Shown here: positions 46,451 to 59,600 of the stretch, in pieces
How the letters are laid out: every line of letters begins with the position of its first letter
Position numbering within the stretch: the stretch's first letter is position 1
NCBI RefSeq assembly: GCF_015706575.1
Contig: NW_024037052.1
Span: 11,768,711 to 11,832,710, forward strand
DNA: 64,000 nt
Direction of reading: 5' to 3'
DNA from: Patiria miniata
Lineage: Eukaryota > Echinodermata > Asteroidea > Valvatida > Asterinidae
Program-made: the position numbers and the translations under genes
The notes under the pieces: model-generated
What the model was told of the DNA's origin: nothing
Seen by the model: only the letters and a program-made list of their open reading frames with translations
Databases searched by the model: none

Positions 46451-49133
46451 CCTGCTGCCCTACGACTGTTTTATGTACACACGTTTCTCTAGTTGGAAAA
46501 GGCAGCTATCAATCTTTACATACATTTTATTAAAACATTAATGGTGGTAGTACTCTCCATTTTCAAAGGAACTTTCTCGTCTAAATTAATTTTTTTCGCT
46601 CATATTTTTAATGTTATGTAAATATTAAAGCAAACAATGGCAATGCGTTTAGCACCCCCCCCCCCTACCGCCCACTCCTTGCTATTGGGACAGACTTGTA
46701 AAATATACTTTGTGATTTCTGTTCAACAAACCATTTCTGGGCAAACATTTCAGGGTATATCCTATATTAAAAGATGATGACGCTGTCTGTCTGTTGTCTG
46801 TCTGTCTGTCTGTCTGACGTCTGTCCATGTTTTTGTAAAAGGTTTTCAAAAATGTTTTATTCTTTAAAATGCAGTCAACAAAAGACACACAGACAAATCG
46901 CTTACAACATTTCATGAATATTTAATTAAGTAAAATCACAAAGTGAAATCTTTTTTTTTTTTGGACAATATTTCAATAAATAATTTTGAAACCACACCTA
47001 GGGTTGAATACAAATTATACGATTAAATAAGTGAAATTTCATGATTAATTTCACTACATTATATTCTCCATTATTACTTTTTAAATTGCACACCGATGTA
47101 CATATTCTATGCACATGTCGTTAGGAATATACATAGATAGGTAAAACATTTATCTAAATTTCTTAAATAAACTCAATCCATTATTTCAATGATCAAAAAA
47201 CGTTTGTGCAGAAAATTTCAGTGTGTACTATTTTACAATTGAGGGTGGCAAGTCAGCCCCCCAAAACTGGGTGATCCAATGGACCTTTATCATGCTGCCA
47301 CCATTTCAGTCATGTTCCCTGTATCCAACAACAGTACTGAATGGTAATGTTTTTTGTGCAAAAGGGAACCAGACTATTTTTTTTCTTCCAGCCTCGCTTT
47401 GGTTACGCTGATTTGAATGGGGAAAAAATCAAGATGGCCGCAACATGATAATGGTCTATGGCTTAGGTGGAAGGCCATGTTCGAATCACTTGACCACGCC
47501 CGGAATAACACGCTCAAATATTGAAGCCACCGGCTAGCGGCTGCAGACACCTCCCATAGATTCGTGTGTTATTTCCAGTTGTAGCCATGTGATTAAGGTA
47601 TGGCTAGGTAACTACAATGGCTAGGTAGCCACAGTGGCTAGGTAGTTATACAGGCTAGGTAATCCACTGGCTTACGAATTCAGTTGCTCAAGAATAATGA
47701 TTAACAAGAACCCAAGGTGAAAAAGTTGGCATAGTGGTTAGTAGATTTCAGTCACGGATACCTCTGGGTGAATTAAATGGAAGCACCGCTTAACTTTAGT
47801 CCGAGTATCATCCGCTAGCCAATCAGAGTTGTCGTTAGAAACTGTGACGTCTTTTTGGCTGACCTGTTTTTGTATTAAACACAGCAACGGGTTACTGAAG
47901 ACCCGATAGAATGCATGCGACCCGTGCGCTGGCCAATCGGAGCCGTCTTTAGAGACTGTGACGTCATTTCGATCAGAAATGTGGACTAAGCTGATTGGTC
48001 AATGGACCTGTTGCCGTTTGCGAGTTAGCCACGCCCCTTAGACAACCCTGTAGAATTTGTGTACGCCAAGTTTTGTTTGTCTCCGATGTTGCGCGTTCTG
48101 CGTCCGTTTGTTTATCGTGTATTTGGACAATATTACACAAACTGTGTTGACGGGATTCTAACGTGATTCTACCGAGATATGTCAATTTGGCTGACCTGTT
48201 TTTGTATTAAACACAACAGCGGGTTACCGAAGACCCGATAGAAGGCGCCTGCTGAAAGATCAGAATCTTGAGACCAAGACGCAGTCTTGTTTTGCATAAT
48301 TAATCGCCAAATCTGCTCGCATGTCATAGACCCTTGATGTGCAAGGGGCTATTCCATAGACTACTCTTACCCTCCATGTAAACAGTAATTTCCATTGACA
48401 AGGTGAAACTACATACAAAACATCTTCATTCAAGGAATCCTAATAAGATCCTAATAACAAAATAAATCTAAAAACATAAATATTCTATGAAACTAAATAA
48501 TACAAGATAATGTGTGCTTTCTAAATAAATAACTAATTTAAAGTGGAGTGAGAAATATGAACAATATGCTATCTATTGTTAGGAAAATAAAAGATTTAAA
48601 AAGAACCCTGAAAATAGCAAAAGCAGTGAGCTAACCACGCAAAATGAATACACAAGAGCATGCAAATAAATTCTCATATTTTAAATCTATGATTTAGGGT
48701 ACATAAATAGACGTCAACCTAAAATACAAGACATGTGACTGGTAACTACAAGCTGTTAAATAAATTACAAATAAATACTTTTCTAGACATATGATTGGTT
48801 GCTTTTCTAACAGGTGACCGATTCAGGTGCATTCTGATTGGCTACTTATAATACACTTTCACAGTTCTGTATTGTAGAAAATGAAGGCATGTGTTCACGC
48901 AATGAAAAATACAGATTTTGAGCTGAAGTAACTAAATAAAGACTTCATAAAAATTATGTAAAGTGCTTCTGCTTACAACTAAACTATTACAGAGAACTTG
49001 GCAAAACTAGAAATCCAACCAAATAAAATCAAGTATTCTTAATTAAGGTGCTGGCCCTTTAAAAACTTTGATATGATTTCATGATTAGCTGATAGTGATG
49101 TTAAGGGAGAAAGTTAAAGGGGCAGTGTCAATT
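46451..49133. other. Intergenic region between WDTC1 and ARFGEF3, including ARFGEF3 3' UTR
   Basis: No gene is supported. It contains a (ctgt)n microsatellite at 46,787-46,826, four copies of a ~20 bp ggctaggtag unit at about 47,600-47,660, two 58 bp direct repeats (ggctgacctgtttttgtatt...) at 47,854-47,911 and 48,186-48,243, and a second near-repeat pair with ccaatcagag/ccaatcggag at 47,819 and 47,933. A TGACGTCA-type word lies near 47,957. The part just left of 49,134 should be the ARFGEF3 3' UTR; no polyadenylation signal could be placed. Confidence 0.5.
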
Positions 49134-50655
49134 TCAGATAATTTGGTAGAGGTGTGCCACCCTGTCCATGAATTCCGTGACGGCTTGCCTGACCCTGTCG
49201 TCCGTGACGTGCCTGATCAGTTGATTGACTCCAGGGAAGACAGCAGGCAGCAGCGCCTGGAAGTGGGAGTCTGGCAGGAGCTGCAGGAGCTGCAGCATGG
49301 TGTGCACCATGTCGCTCCAGGTGTTGATCTCGGCCTCGTTGTCCCGCGTGATGGACGTCTTCTGCTCGTCCTTGATCTGCTGGTGTCGCGCTCGCACCTC
49401 GGCCGTGGCGTGGGGCGCTAACCCGGCGTCCCGCCGCTCCAACATGCGGGTGTACTTCAGCTCCTTGTAGGTGGGCTTCTTGACGAAGACCGAGCGGGAG
49501 TGCTGCGTCTTCCGCTTCTTGTACTCCTGCATCAGGCTCTTGATGGTCTTGCGGGACGCCACAGTGTAGACGCTCTCCGTCTTCTTCTTGGAAGCTGGTT
49601 TCTTGTGTTGCTCCTCCATAACATCAACGACGCTCTCTTCCTGAGAATCCAGACCCTTGATCTTTGGAGTCCAGTGAGAAGCAAACTTGGGGCTCTTCTC
49701 CTTTGGACTTGGTGTCTTCCCTGCCTCCCCTTCCTCACTTTCACCTTCTTCCTCATTGTCATCTTCCCCCTCGTCAAAGCCGAAGAACTCACTAGGCTTC
49801 GATGGCACCTCAGGAGATTTGGGAGCCACAAGGAAGAACAGCGGCTGGTCGTTGACGCGGCTGACGTCCGTCTGGCCGCCGTTGAGATCCAAGTACATCT
49901 GGATGTAGGATGCGCAGATGTCGTTGCAGATGCCGTGGAGGCGACGGACGATCCAATCAGGGCTCGAGGAATTGCCGGTAGGGTAGAAGGTCAGATCGCA
50001 CTGCAGCTGAACGTTGCTGTCCCTGCTGGCGGTGCTGGAGTGGCTGTTTTCAGTATCGGATCTCTCTCTTTTCAGGCCGTCGTGGACTTGACCATTCTCA
50101 GTAACTGGGCACTCGAAGCTGACCCTCTTCACAATCGGCTTCGGTGAGCTGACTTTGGGAGAGAGTGGCCGGCCATCTGCCGTAACGTGCTGCTTCACGA
50201 GCTCCTTGACGCGATCCAGAGTCAGCCTTTCCCCGTTAGCATGGTTGCAGAGCTCCAACAGCGTGTGGAGGTAGAAGGTGAAGCTGACCCCTGCCTGCCA
50301 GTACAGATTAACCGCCACCTCGAACTTGGCAACCTTCTGAAGGAGAAACTTCAGCCCCGGCCGGGTGTTGAAGTCGCAGGCCGTCTGATAAGACTGGACG
50401 AAGCACTCCAGCAGGAGACCCAGATTCTTCGGGGAGAGGTAGGCCAGTAGTCCAGGCAGGGAGGTGTCACTGAGGTCTGGGTCAAGGTCATGCCCTCCTT
50501 GGCTTGTCCGTTGATTGGGGACGCCGCTGGGCATGGCAATCATGTTCTGCTCTCTCGTGGTTTGGTTCTCGGCTCCGTAGAGGAAGATCGTCCCCAGGGT
50601 CTGGATGAGAAGCTGATGGGCAAGGAGACCCAGGACAACACCCCTGAATGATACC
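49134..50655 (-). CDS. ARFGEF3: ARFGEF3 last exon and stop
   Basis: 1,522 bp, 506 residues plus TGA at 49,136-49,134. It starts with a hydrophobic segment (FRGVVLGLLAHQLLIQTLG) where human BIG3 has a predicted membrane segment, then LLECFVQSYQTACDFNTRPG, WIVRRLHGICNDICASYIQM, an acidic run (DEGEDDNEEEGESEEGE), a Lys-rich stretch (IKSLMQEYKKRKTQHS) and the conserved end TWSDMVHTMLQLLQLLPD ... FPGVNQLIRHVTDDRVRQA. Confidence 0.96.
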
Positions 50656-53600
50656 CTGTGAAAAAGGAGTAAGAAATATAACATATTACATCATATTCTG
50701 TCTCATCCAAACAACCCAAATTACGATGATCTCAGATTTTCACCCAAAAAATAAACAAGTTTAGAAACTCTTGCACTTTATTCAAATATATATCACTGTT
50801 CACAATACAAAATAGAAGTGATCCTCAAGAACAGTGGGATTCCAATTTGATTCACCAGTGTACATGAATGACTGACCTGCTCTTGATTTGATCTATGCTT
50901 GTGTTCAGGTCCATCTCAGGCGGATAGATGATAAAAATGAAGGACCGATTGGAGTCGCTGTCCACATCAACCATTCCAGTTCGCTGCGACTCCAGAAGAA
51001 ATACCTACAAACAGTACAAATAACAACAAAATCTTCAAATTTCAACTAAGAAATAATCAGAATTGTCAAAATTCGGAAGAAAAAGAGCGTCCAATTAAAA
51101 TACACTCAAAGAGCCGGGATAATGACAGAAAGATTAACCCTTCTAGTGTTCTGCACTTTACACTTAACAACCCCACAAATTTTGCAAAAGTACTTTTGCC
51201 CATAGAGTTAGCACCTTTACTCCAAACTCCTTTTGAGGTAATCTTCTGTGGAGTATGGATAGCACTTCAGATCCCTAAACAATTCTTTTATGTGGTTAAG
51301 CTCAGGGCAAGCAGGCAGATTTAGTCACCTTTCCCCGTTTTCCACAGCGCTGTTTTCTGTTTCTGCACAACACAGTTATCATTAAACTTCATATCTCTTC
51401 ACCTGAAACTGGCCTACAGGGTTTTAAAGGGTTTTACATATTGCTCTGAATATTGCCTTCCTTTTTTATAAAAACTTGATTTGAAAAATATCAGATCCAA
51501 ACTAAGTGGGGCGCTGTGGTCCAATGGTTAGTTACAGCATTCGACTCATGTGCCGTGGAACATGGGTTCGAATCCTGACCCTGGGAACATGGTGCTTGTG
51601 CTCTTGAGCAAGGTACTTTACCATTATTGCTTCGTGCTTCGGATGGGACGTAAAGCCGTAGGTCCCTTGTGTTGTGTAATGCACGTTAAAGAACCCAGTA
51701 ACACTTGTCGCTAAGACTTTGCCCCGGTGTTTCTGGCAGTGGCTGCAATATGCACCACAGCACCTAGCAAAAAGGTGCTAAATAATGGGTCTCGTATGTT
51801 CATATACTTCATTTACCGGTCTTTCGTTGCATTCACCCCCAGCTCTTTGTATCCTAGGCACTATATAAATACGATTATTATTATCATTTTTATTATTAAC
51901 AAACCTGCTGTGCCAGCTGCTGCAGTCGGAGGTACTCCAGTTCGCTGACGTCCTTCCGAGCGGCTACCTTGACCTGACAGACGTCCCCCATGAAGTCATC
52001 GGAGCCCGGATGGAAGCACGACATCAGGAGCTTCAGGTTGCGCAGGCTCATGGCTATGGCTCGCTGCATGGCTAGGCAGGCTACGGTCCACATGTCGTGG
52101 GTGAAGGACGGGCCAGCGCTGAGCAAGAGATGCCTGGTGGAAGAGAGGAACAAGCAGAAATATGTTTGGCTTTTTGGTCCATTTTTCTTCAAATTTACCT
52201 CGGTTTATGAAACCAAGGGGAAAGGTGGCTGAGTGATTAGGGTGAGCGACTCATGGACAGAAGGGCACCTTCACTTGCCTCTCTCCACCCAGGAGTATAA
52301 ACAGGTACCGACATTAGCCGGGGAGTAACCTGTGATGGACTGGCATCCCATCCAGGGGGAATAGAAATACTTTCATTTCATGCCAAGGAAACCGGAGATA
52401 AATGCTGGTCTGATGAGCCACTTTGGCTTCGCACCAACTTGACGTGATCCAAACGAAACCAAGGAGTCTTCAAAATGCCTATGGCACTGTTTCTCGTAAG
52501 CCTAAAGGAATGTGACGAGAGAAGAAGGCCATGACATTTAAAGGTGGGGAAAAAACTTGCAGAGGAGACCCACAAAATCAGGTACAAACTGCAAAACTTT
52601 ATCTGGGCGGGATTTGAACCCGGGTCACAGATTTATAAAAAAAAAAGTTTCACTTTTCCATCTATGTCAACTCACCTGATGCATGAGCAGCCTAGTCTGG
52701 AGACGGACTCGTTGGGCTGCCCTATGCACTCAATCAGCACGTCTAGCATCTGCCGCACCATGAGGTACAGCCCCGTCATGGGCATGTCCATCCTGACAAA
52801 GTGCACCACGTACTCCACCACGAGGTCCGTGGAGAGTCCGCAGGCGTGCTTGAAGTTGGCCACCGTGGCTTCCCAGAGGGAGGCGAACTGGCGGCTGCGC
52901 TGGACCCAGGAATGCAGCATGGGAAGGAGGAGCTCAGAGACGGCAAACACGGCAAACTGGGGACCTGGAATATCAAGGAAAGACAGGGAATTATGATGCT
53001 TAGCAAAGCTATTAGCTTACAAGCTCCATATGAATACCTTCAGCTGCACCGTTGTTAACTACAGACGTTTCTGAACGACTAACCGATTCTGATGGGAATG
53101 TAGAAAGTAGATTTAAAAAAATGTGAGCCCTACCTGGGACCGAAAGAACAGACCGTAGTAGTTCAAACAGCAGCTCCAGGGTTTGAGGCTGGTACCCCCG
53201 AGGGCAGGTGGACACTGCACCGGTCAGCCCTTCAAGCAGCAGGAACCAGACCCGACTGAGACCTGTCACGTCATCAACCTGCTCCGCAGTGACCGGCTCA
53301 AACAGGTACTCCTCCTCTTTGCTGCTGGCTCTACGGAAACGCTGCTGGCTGGCTCCGCCCCCGACTCCTCCCCCAACTCCTCCCCCAACTCCTCCCCCAA
53401 CTCTAGCCCCACCCACGACTCCAAGCCCAGTTCCACCCATGACTCCACTCCCAGGTCTGCTCCCAACTCCGCTCCCAACTCCACCCCCAACTCTAGCCCC
53501 ACCCATGACTCCGCCTCCAGCTCCGCCCATTCCGGGGAAGGTCGGTGTCGCGGGGTCATTGGGAGCACCCTCCGGCGACCCGAGCTTGATGGACTGGGCC

Positions 53601-56600
53601 CCGCGGAAGATCGGGCAGGCCGGCATGGTGTAGATGGAGGCCAGGATCTTGTGGCAGCGGTGGAGATAGTTGAGAGCCGGGAAGCACAGGTCCAGGGTCT
53701 TGGGTTGTCGCTCCGGGGAGGGGGGCAGGGAGGAGTTTGGGGTCGAGGTCTGTGAAGTGCTGGAATATCCTGCAACCAAAGAAGTTTATTATTAATTACA
53801 AACATTTACAGTTTGGTGCCGGCACTCCACTAACTGACCTATCCTTCTGTATGTTGGTAATCTCCCAATTTGTCCATTTCTTTGTTTCGTGAGTGTCAGT
53901 AAAGAAGCCATGAATCAACAAAAAGCTTTGCCTTTAATTTGAAAAGGTGACTCAATGAAGTAACTATACAGAACCTTTATAGTCACGAAGGAATGTACAA
54001 ACAGCAAGGGTTCCAATACATGGAATGGGTTGACGACAATTGTATGGAAAGAAGCAGCAAACATATCCTGTCCACAAATGCAACTGGGAAGGCCCCAAAA
54101 CAGGGTGATCCAACCATGCAGGCTTTCTACAGTGCTTAATGTCTATTAATGGCATTCCAGTAAAACCAAAATCAGGTGAAAAAAGAAACTTGCATCCCTG
54201 GCTGTCCCTTGTGCTTTTGATCATCAAAATACATCAATCCAACAGGTTAACTTACCAGAACCCCTGAGAAATTTGAGCAGGCACAGTATGCAGTCCACCG
54301 CAGCGTTGGCAAACACGGTCACGTTGTCGGTATTCAAGAAGGCTTCAAAGACGTTGAAGAGGGGCGCGAGGGGATGCTCCGTCCTGTCAGTCGTCTCCTG
54401 CTCCGGGTTCGTCAACTGCTGCTTGTAAGTGACGCGGACGGCGCGCAGGGCGCCGAATAGAGGGCGCCAGCCAGACTTGATGTTGGCGAAGGAGGCCTCG
54501 ACGACCTCGCAAATGGAAGACACGACCTGCAAAGATGCAATGGTTATCAATAACATATCTCTCTTATGAGCCGTCTGACTAACTGCCTGACTGGCTGTCA
54601 AGTGTGACTTAGATTGGATGCCGGCTGGTGAACAGAGCCGAGCAGTGCTATTGTATATGATCACCCCATAAGACCAATGAATAGGCTAAGTCTGGTCGAT
54701 TGTGTTGTAGATCAGCACCCCATTTCATGAAACTCATGGTAATTTATGATGCATTGCAGCGTTGCGACGCGTTGTATCCCTATGATGCGTCGCAGCTGCG
54801 ACACGTCCTGCGATCCATTTCAAAAAAAGCGTCGTACGTGCGACGCGTCGCAGGTGTATTTATAGCACAACTCGGTGGCTGTTTTATGTATTTAGTCAGT
54901 GTACAGTAAATAGTAGTCTGATATTCAACAAAGAGTCGTCCGATTCTCTCGAATTTTTTTAAAACGTAAAACATAATGGCAGACGTTTGATGCAATTTTA
55001 AAGGAAAACAAGCTCTCAGCTACTTTAAAAATTTCAACTGCAATATTCCACGCTGATTCATAATTATTCAATGCATTTTCAATTTACAACTGTACACACA
55101 TTGTCTCGGTATTGAAGGCTCGTTTATGTTTTTTATGACATAAAACTGGCTAAGAAAAGGACGCTTCTTATTTTGCGATGACCACTAGACATGTTGTAAC
55201 TTGCGATGTGTTTAAAGCCATTGTCAAGGAACTTACGACACGTTCAAAACATTGCAAGTTTCGTGAAATAGATCATACGACGCGTTGCAAGTTGGGACGT
55301 GTTACACATCCTAACTCGGATTGCGACGCGTCGCAGCGCTTCTTGGAATCGGGTGCTGATGCACGAAACGACAGCCTGTGAATAGCCATTCTGAGTCAAA
55401 TGAAAATAATTTTGTAAGATCTGCCTTATACTGGTCAGGGACAAGCTCTACCTGATCCTGAACATCTTCGTCACACAGCTCCAGGCACAGTAAGCTCTCG
55501 AAGGGCTTGAGGAGGGCCTCGTGGAAGTTGAAGTGCGGATGCTCAGTCTTGGCATAGAGGAGCTCCGTCAGGACATCATGGATGGCTGTGATGGCTTGCT
55601 TGGAGACGTGACGGTCCCTGTGGCAGGCCGCCTGGGGTGAAACGTGGGAAAGTGAAAATAAACAACACAGAGTGAGATACTTGGGAACATGTTGGCTGTT
55701 AATTAAGCCATTGGTGTTGGAGGACTAAAGCTTCTTTTATCTGCAGTACATCATTGATGAAACGTTGGCATCTGTTTGAGAACATTGCAGCGTGGTGATT
55801 CGCCATTTTGCCCACTCATCAATGTTTGCAAGTCATGTTAGAAATGTTTTCAAAGGAGATTCATGCTAGGGAGTTTGTTCTTTGTGGTGTGGGTTTGTGA
55901 CTCATTATAAGAAGGGTGGGGGTTCGAATCCAGCTTCTCGCCATGTGCTGTGTCCTTGGGCAAGCCACTTCACCATACTTACCTCTCTCCATGAAGTAGT
56001 ATACAAATGGGTTTGAGCCTGAACTAGTGAGTAACCTATGATGGACTGGCATCCCGTACTAGGGGAATGGAAAAAAATCTCAGCTGTTTCATGCTATGTA
56101 AAAAAGCTTTAAAAATATTGCAAGAATAGTGTTATTATGCTAATCTCAATACAAGTTACCAAAATCACTGTTGTCCACGTGTAAGTCTAGTGTAGTGTTT
56201 TTTGTCTTCAAATCAAGCTCCAGAGCTCAGTCAAGCAGATGGAATAAAGCCGTCCATGGACAAACAGGTTTGGCACACAAATTTTTAAACTACCATTTCT
56301 CAGCGACAAAATATGCCTTTGCAATAATTTTTTCGTCACTTATGTTTAAAGATAAGTATTTTAATAGCATTAAATGGAATTTTTGAAATATGACAACAAG
56401 TGGGTGGAAATTGCTGTCAAAAGTGGGTTTCCTTCTTATTGCTCCACCCTGTAAACCTGCCCGATGAGCCATATTGACCAGAGAAAAACTTAACTAAGAT
56501 CATTGTTAACCTAACCTGTTGATCCATGTACCACCCCCAATTGTCCTGCTTGTTACTCTTTGTATTGTCCCAAACCACCCAGCACTGTAGGGTTTTATGG

Positions 56601-59600
56601 TTTTATCAGGGAATAAATACAATGTAATACTATGTAATACAATGTAATACAATGTAATACAATGCAGCACAGGTGGTAATAGGCTCAACAACACAGATAC
56701 CTACCTCCACTAGGTGTGGTGCCACCACACTCCAAGCCTGCATGAGGTGCAGCAGGGGTCTGCTGCGATGACGGGCGCATTTCAAGATGACGTCACCCAT
56801 GCGGAAGAGCAGGAGTGAGGTGCTAGCCTGCCCAGCGATATTCAGGGATTTACTGGGGGACGTCGGGGCTATGACACTCTGAGAAATGAAGAGAGAAAGC
56901 ACTATGAACAATTGTTTGAAGTTTTGGATACCCGATGACTGATCAAAAAATGACAGGTACCTAATTCCATTTTTGTTTTACCTGAAACCCTCTATTCTGA
57001 TTCCAACACGACATTTCTCAAAGGGAAACACAACTCTTTATTAATCAGTAACAGCGCTTGGGAGTATTTCTCTGGATTGCTTACCTTTTCTGTTTGATGG
57101 GGAGTGCTCTGGTACAGCTGGTGTCTTGACGCAGTTCGTAGTTCCCGTAGGAAGGCCAGCAAGGCACCCAGGTTTAAGTTGTTGGCCGCCTCATCAAAAA
57201 ACCTGTAAAAAAGGAAACAGTTGACTGCAAATGAGTCTTTCATCAAATGAACCAGTCTGAAGATAATCTGTAAGGAAAACCTGTATCCTCTTCTAGTGAT
57301 TTCTGTTTGCCATTTCCCAGGTTTGCAGCATTTCTACTTTTGCTAGCACCATGACTTTGAGCATGATCTCCAGCCACTAGCATGAACAGGTTTAGTGCCC
57401 CTTGAGCAACGACATTGAAAAATTGAGAGACTGCAATACAGAGCTTGATAACTCAGATGGTAGAGCGCCAGCACATTTTTCTGGAGCTCACAGAGTGATA
57501 TCCTTTGATCAATCGCTTATTTAAAACCTGAAATCTATCTGGCTATGATATCAACATAAGTCCTCATAATTTTTGGATCTTCAAGTTTCAGGAAGATGAC
57601 TTAAAGAGAAGGGTGCTTATTCCATATTTTGTTGGAGGGGCAACTAAACACTGTTAAGGCTGACAATGAAGAGTACCACTGGGCGAGTAACTCCCTTACT
57701 CGAGTACTCGCAAGTAGTTTATGCTACTCATCCTACTCATGGTTTTCCATCTACTCGAGTACTCATCCTGGCGCAAGCAGAAGCAGGTACTCATGAGTAG
57801 CAATGTAGGGTTTAGCGTTCACTGTTTACTAAGTCCCCTGAAAACAGGGAATCACTCCCTCCTGCTCTCTCTCCCTAGGATTCCATTCGTCAACATAACA
57901 TTTCAAGCAAATGACCCCAAACGTCGCACAGAAAGGATGTCTCAGTGCTGAAGAATGTGGCGTGACTTGCACGCTATTTGCTTGTAAGTCACTTCACGTC
58001 ATACTAGCGTATATATGGCATTTTTCTGCTTTTATGAGAATTTGGTTAACTACTCGCGAGTACTCGACTACTCACGAGTACTTAGTTTGCGAGTACTCGA
58101 GTAGAAAAATCCACTACTCGCACAGGCATAATGAGGAAGCTTGGTCTTCAATACTGTACACTATATGTGCAGCAGCTTACCTATCCACCTCTGACGACAG
58201 CCCGCACACCACCTTGGCCGCTGTTGTCGCGTTCAGCAACCCGCCCCGCGCCGACCCGACCTCGAACCCGATATCCTTCGCCATCTCCTTGTTGATGACC
58301 TCTGAGACGTCAAAGGTCGGTGCCACGGGGGTCGTGGGCTGGACCGGCACGTAGGAAGGCATGGACAGGTCCAGCTCATCGGGGGAGGCCGTGGGGAGGT
58401 TCTGGGGCGCGTCGGTGACCTTGGGCAGGGCGATGGAGGGTTGGTTGCTGCTGCTGAAGTGGCAGTGCTCCAGTTGGGACACGTAGGCACAACACCTGCA
58501 GTCATGGAGTAGAAACAAATCGTCAACTGAGCGAACTGAGCTATATAGCCCAATGTTGATGCTTGCTCGATATGTCTTTATTTTCCTTTTATGCAATGCG
58601 GCTAATACTTGCCTGAACATTATTCCACAGCAGCAAGTAAAGTTTGTCATGAGCCAATGTGGCCCATCAGGCCGGCGTTTATCTCCGGTTTCAGTAGCAT
58701 AAAATGACTGTGAATATTTCTATTTCCCCTGGATTTGATGCCAGTCCATCGCAGGTTACTCCCCAGCTAATGCCGGTACCCATTCATACTCCTGGGTGGA
58801 GAGAGGCAAGTGGAGGCAAAGTGACTTGCCCAAGGACACAACATATGGCCAGCAGCTGGAATCAAACCCCTGACTCTCTGATCATGAGTCACGAACCCTA
58901 ACCACTAGGCCACACTCCACAGCAGTGTTGTAGTCAAATTCAACAGAATTCCATCACCAATCCAGTCACAAATAAATTACAAGTCAATCCGCAAGACCAG
59001 TCATAATCAACAGGGGATGAACACAGAAATGCCTTTGTCAATATTCTTTGAATAGCTTGTGACTTGACTTAGGACTGAATGACTTTTGACTTACTTTACC
59101 TACAACAGTCCCGGATGTGGCCGTTTATGTGAATGTAGGCGTTTTAGTTGACCTTGTATCAGAGGTCATAAGGACAATGAAATGTATGCTGTTTTCTGAC
59201 TCTATATTGGAGTGATAGTGTTTGGTAGGTATATTTTGGCCATTGTTCTTTTGCCACTGGCTCACTACAGGAAACAGCCACAGCTATAGACAACAATGGC
59301 TGTTACAGGTACAGACTACGGCTGTGTCCAAATTACTCGGCTACGGCTTAAAATTGCGCACAAGTGTTTTGGAAGTAGTCGCAGCCGCTAACATAGCCAC
59401 ATGTGTAATTGAAAGCCGTAGCTTTAATTCTGACACAGCCTTATTCTACACTCACCTGAAGATATGCTGCCAGCACTCGCCAGCGTGGCTGCCCATCTCT
59501 AGCCCCATGGACAGTATGGCGTCCAGACTCAACACGTGGGCCGCGTGCAGCCGTATCCCCTGCCCCTTCGAAGAGCGCCCTCTGAGGGACATCTTCCCGC

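Noticed and set aside
49500-50147. 215-codon plus-strand frame
   Set aside because: It is the antisense shadow of the GC-rich last ARFGEF3 exon.
50656-50684. ATG at 50,684 as the start of a 516-residue protein
   Set aside because: It lies in the intron. CACAG|GGTATC at 50,656/50,655 is an acceptor and the preceding exon (51,004-50,877) supplies a matching phase and conserved sequence.
53183-53755. Pro/Ser-rich plus-strand frames of 141-190 codons
   Set aside because: They are antisense shadows of the Gly-rich ARFGEF3 exon.
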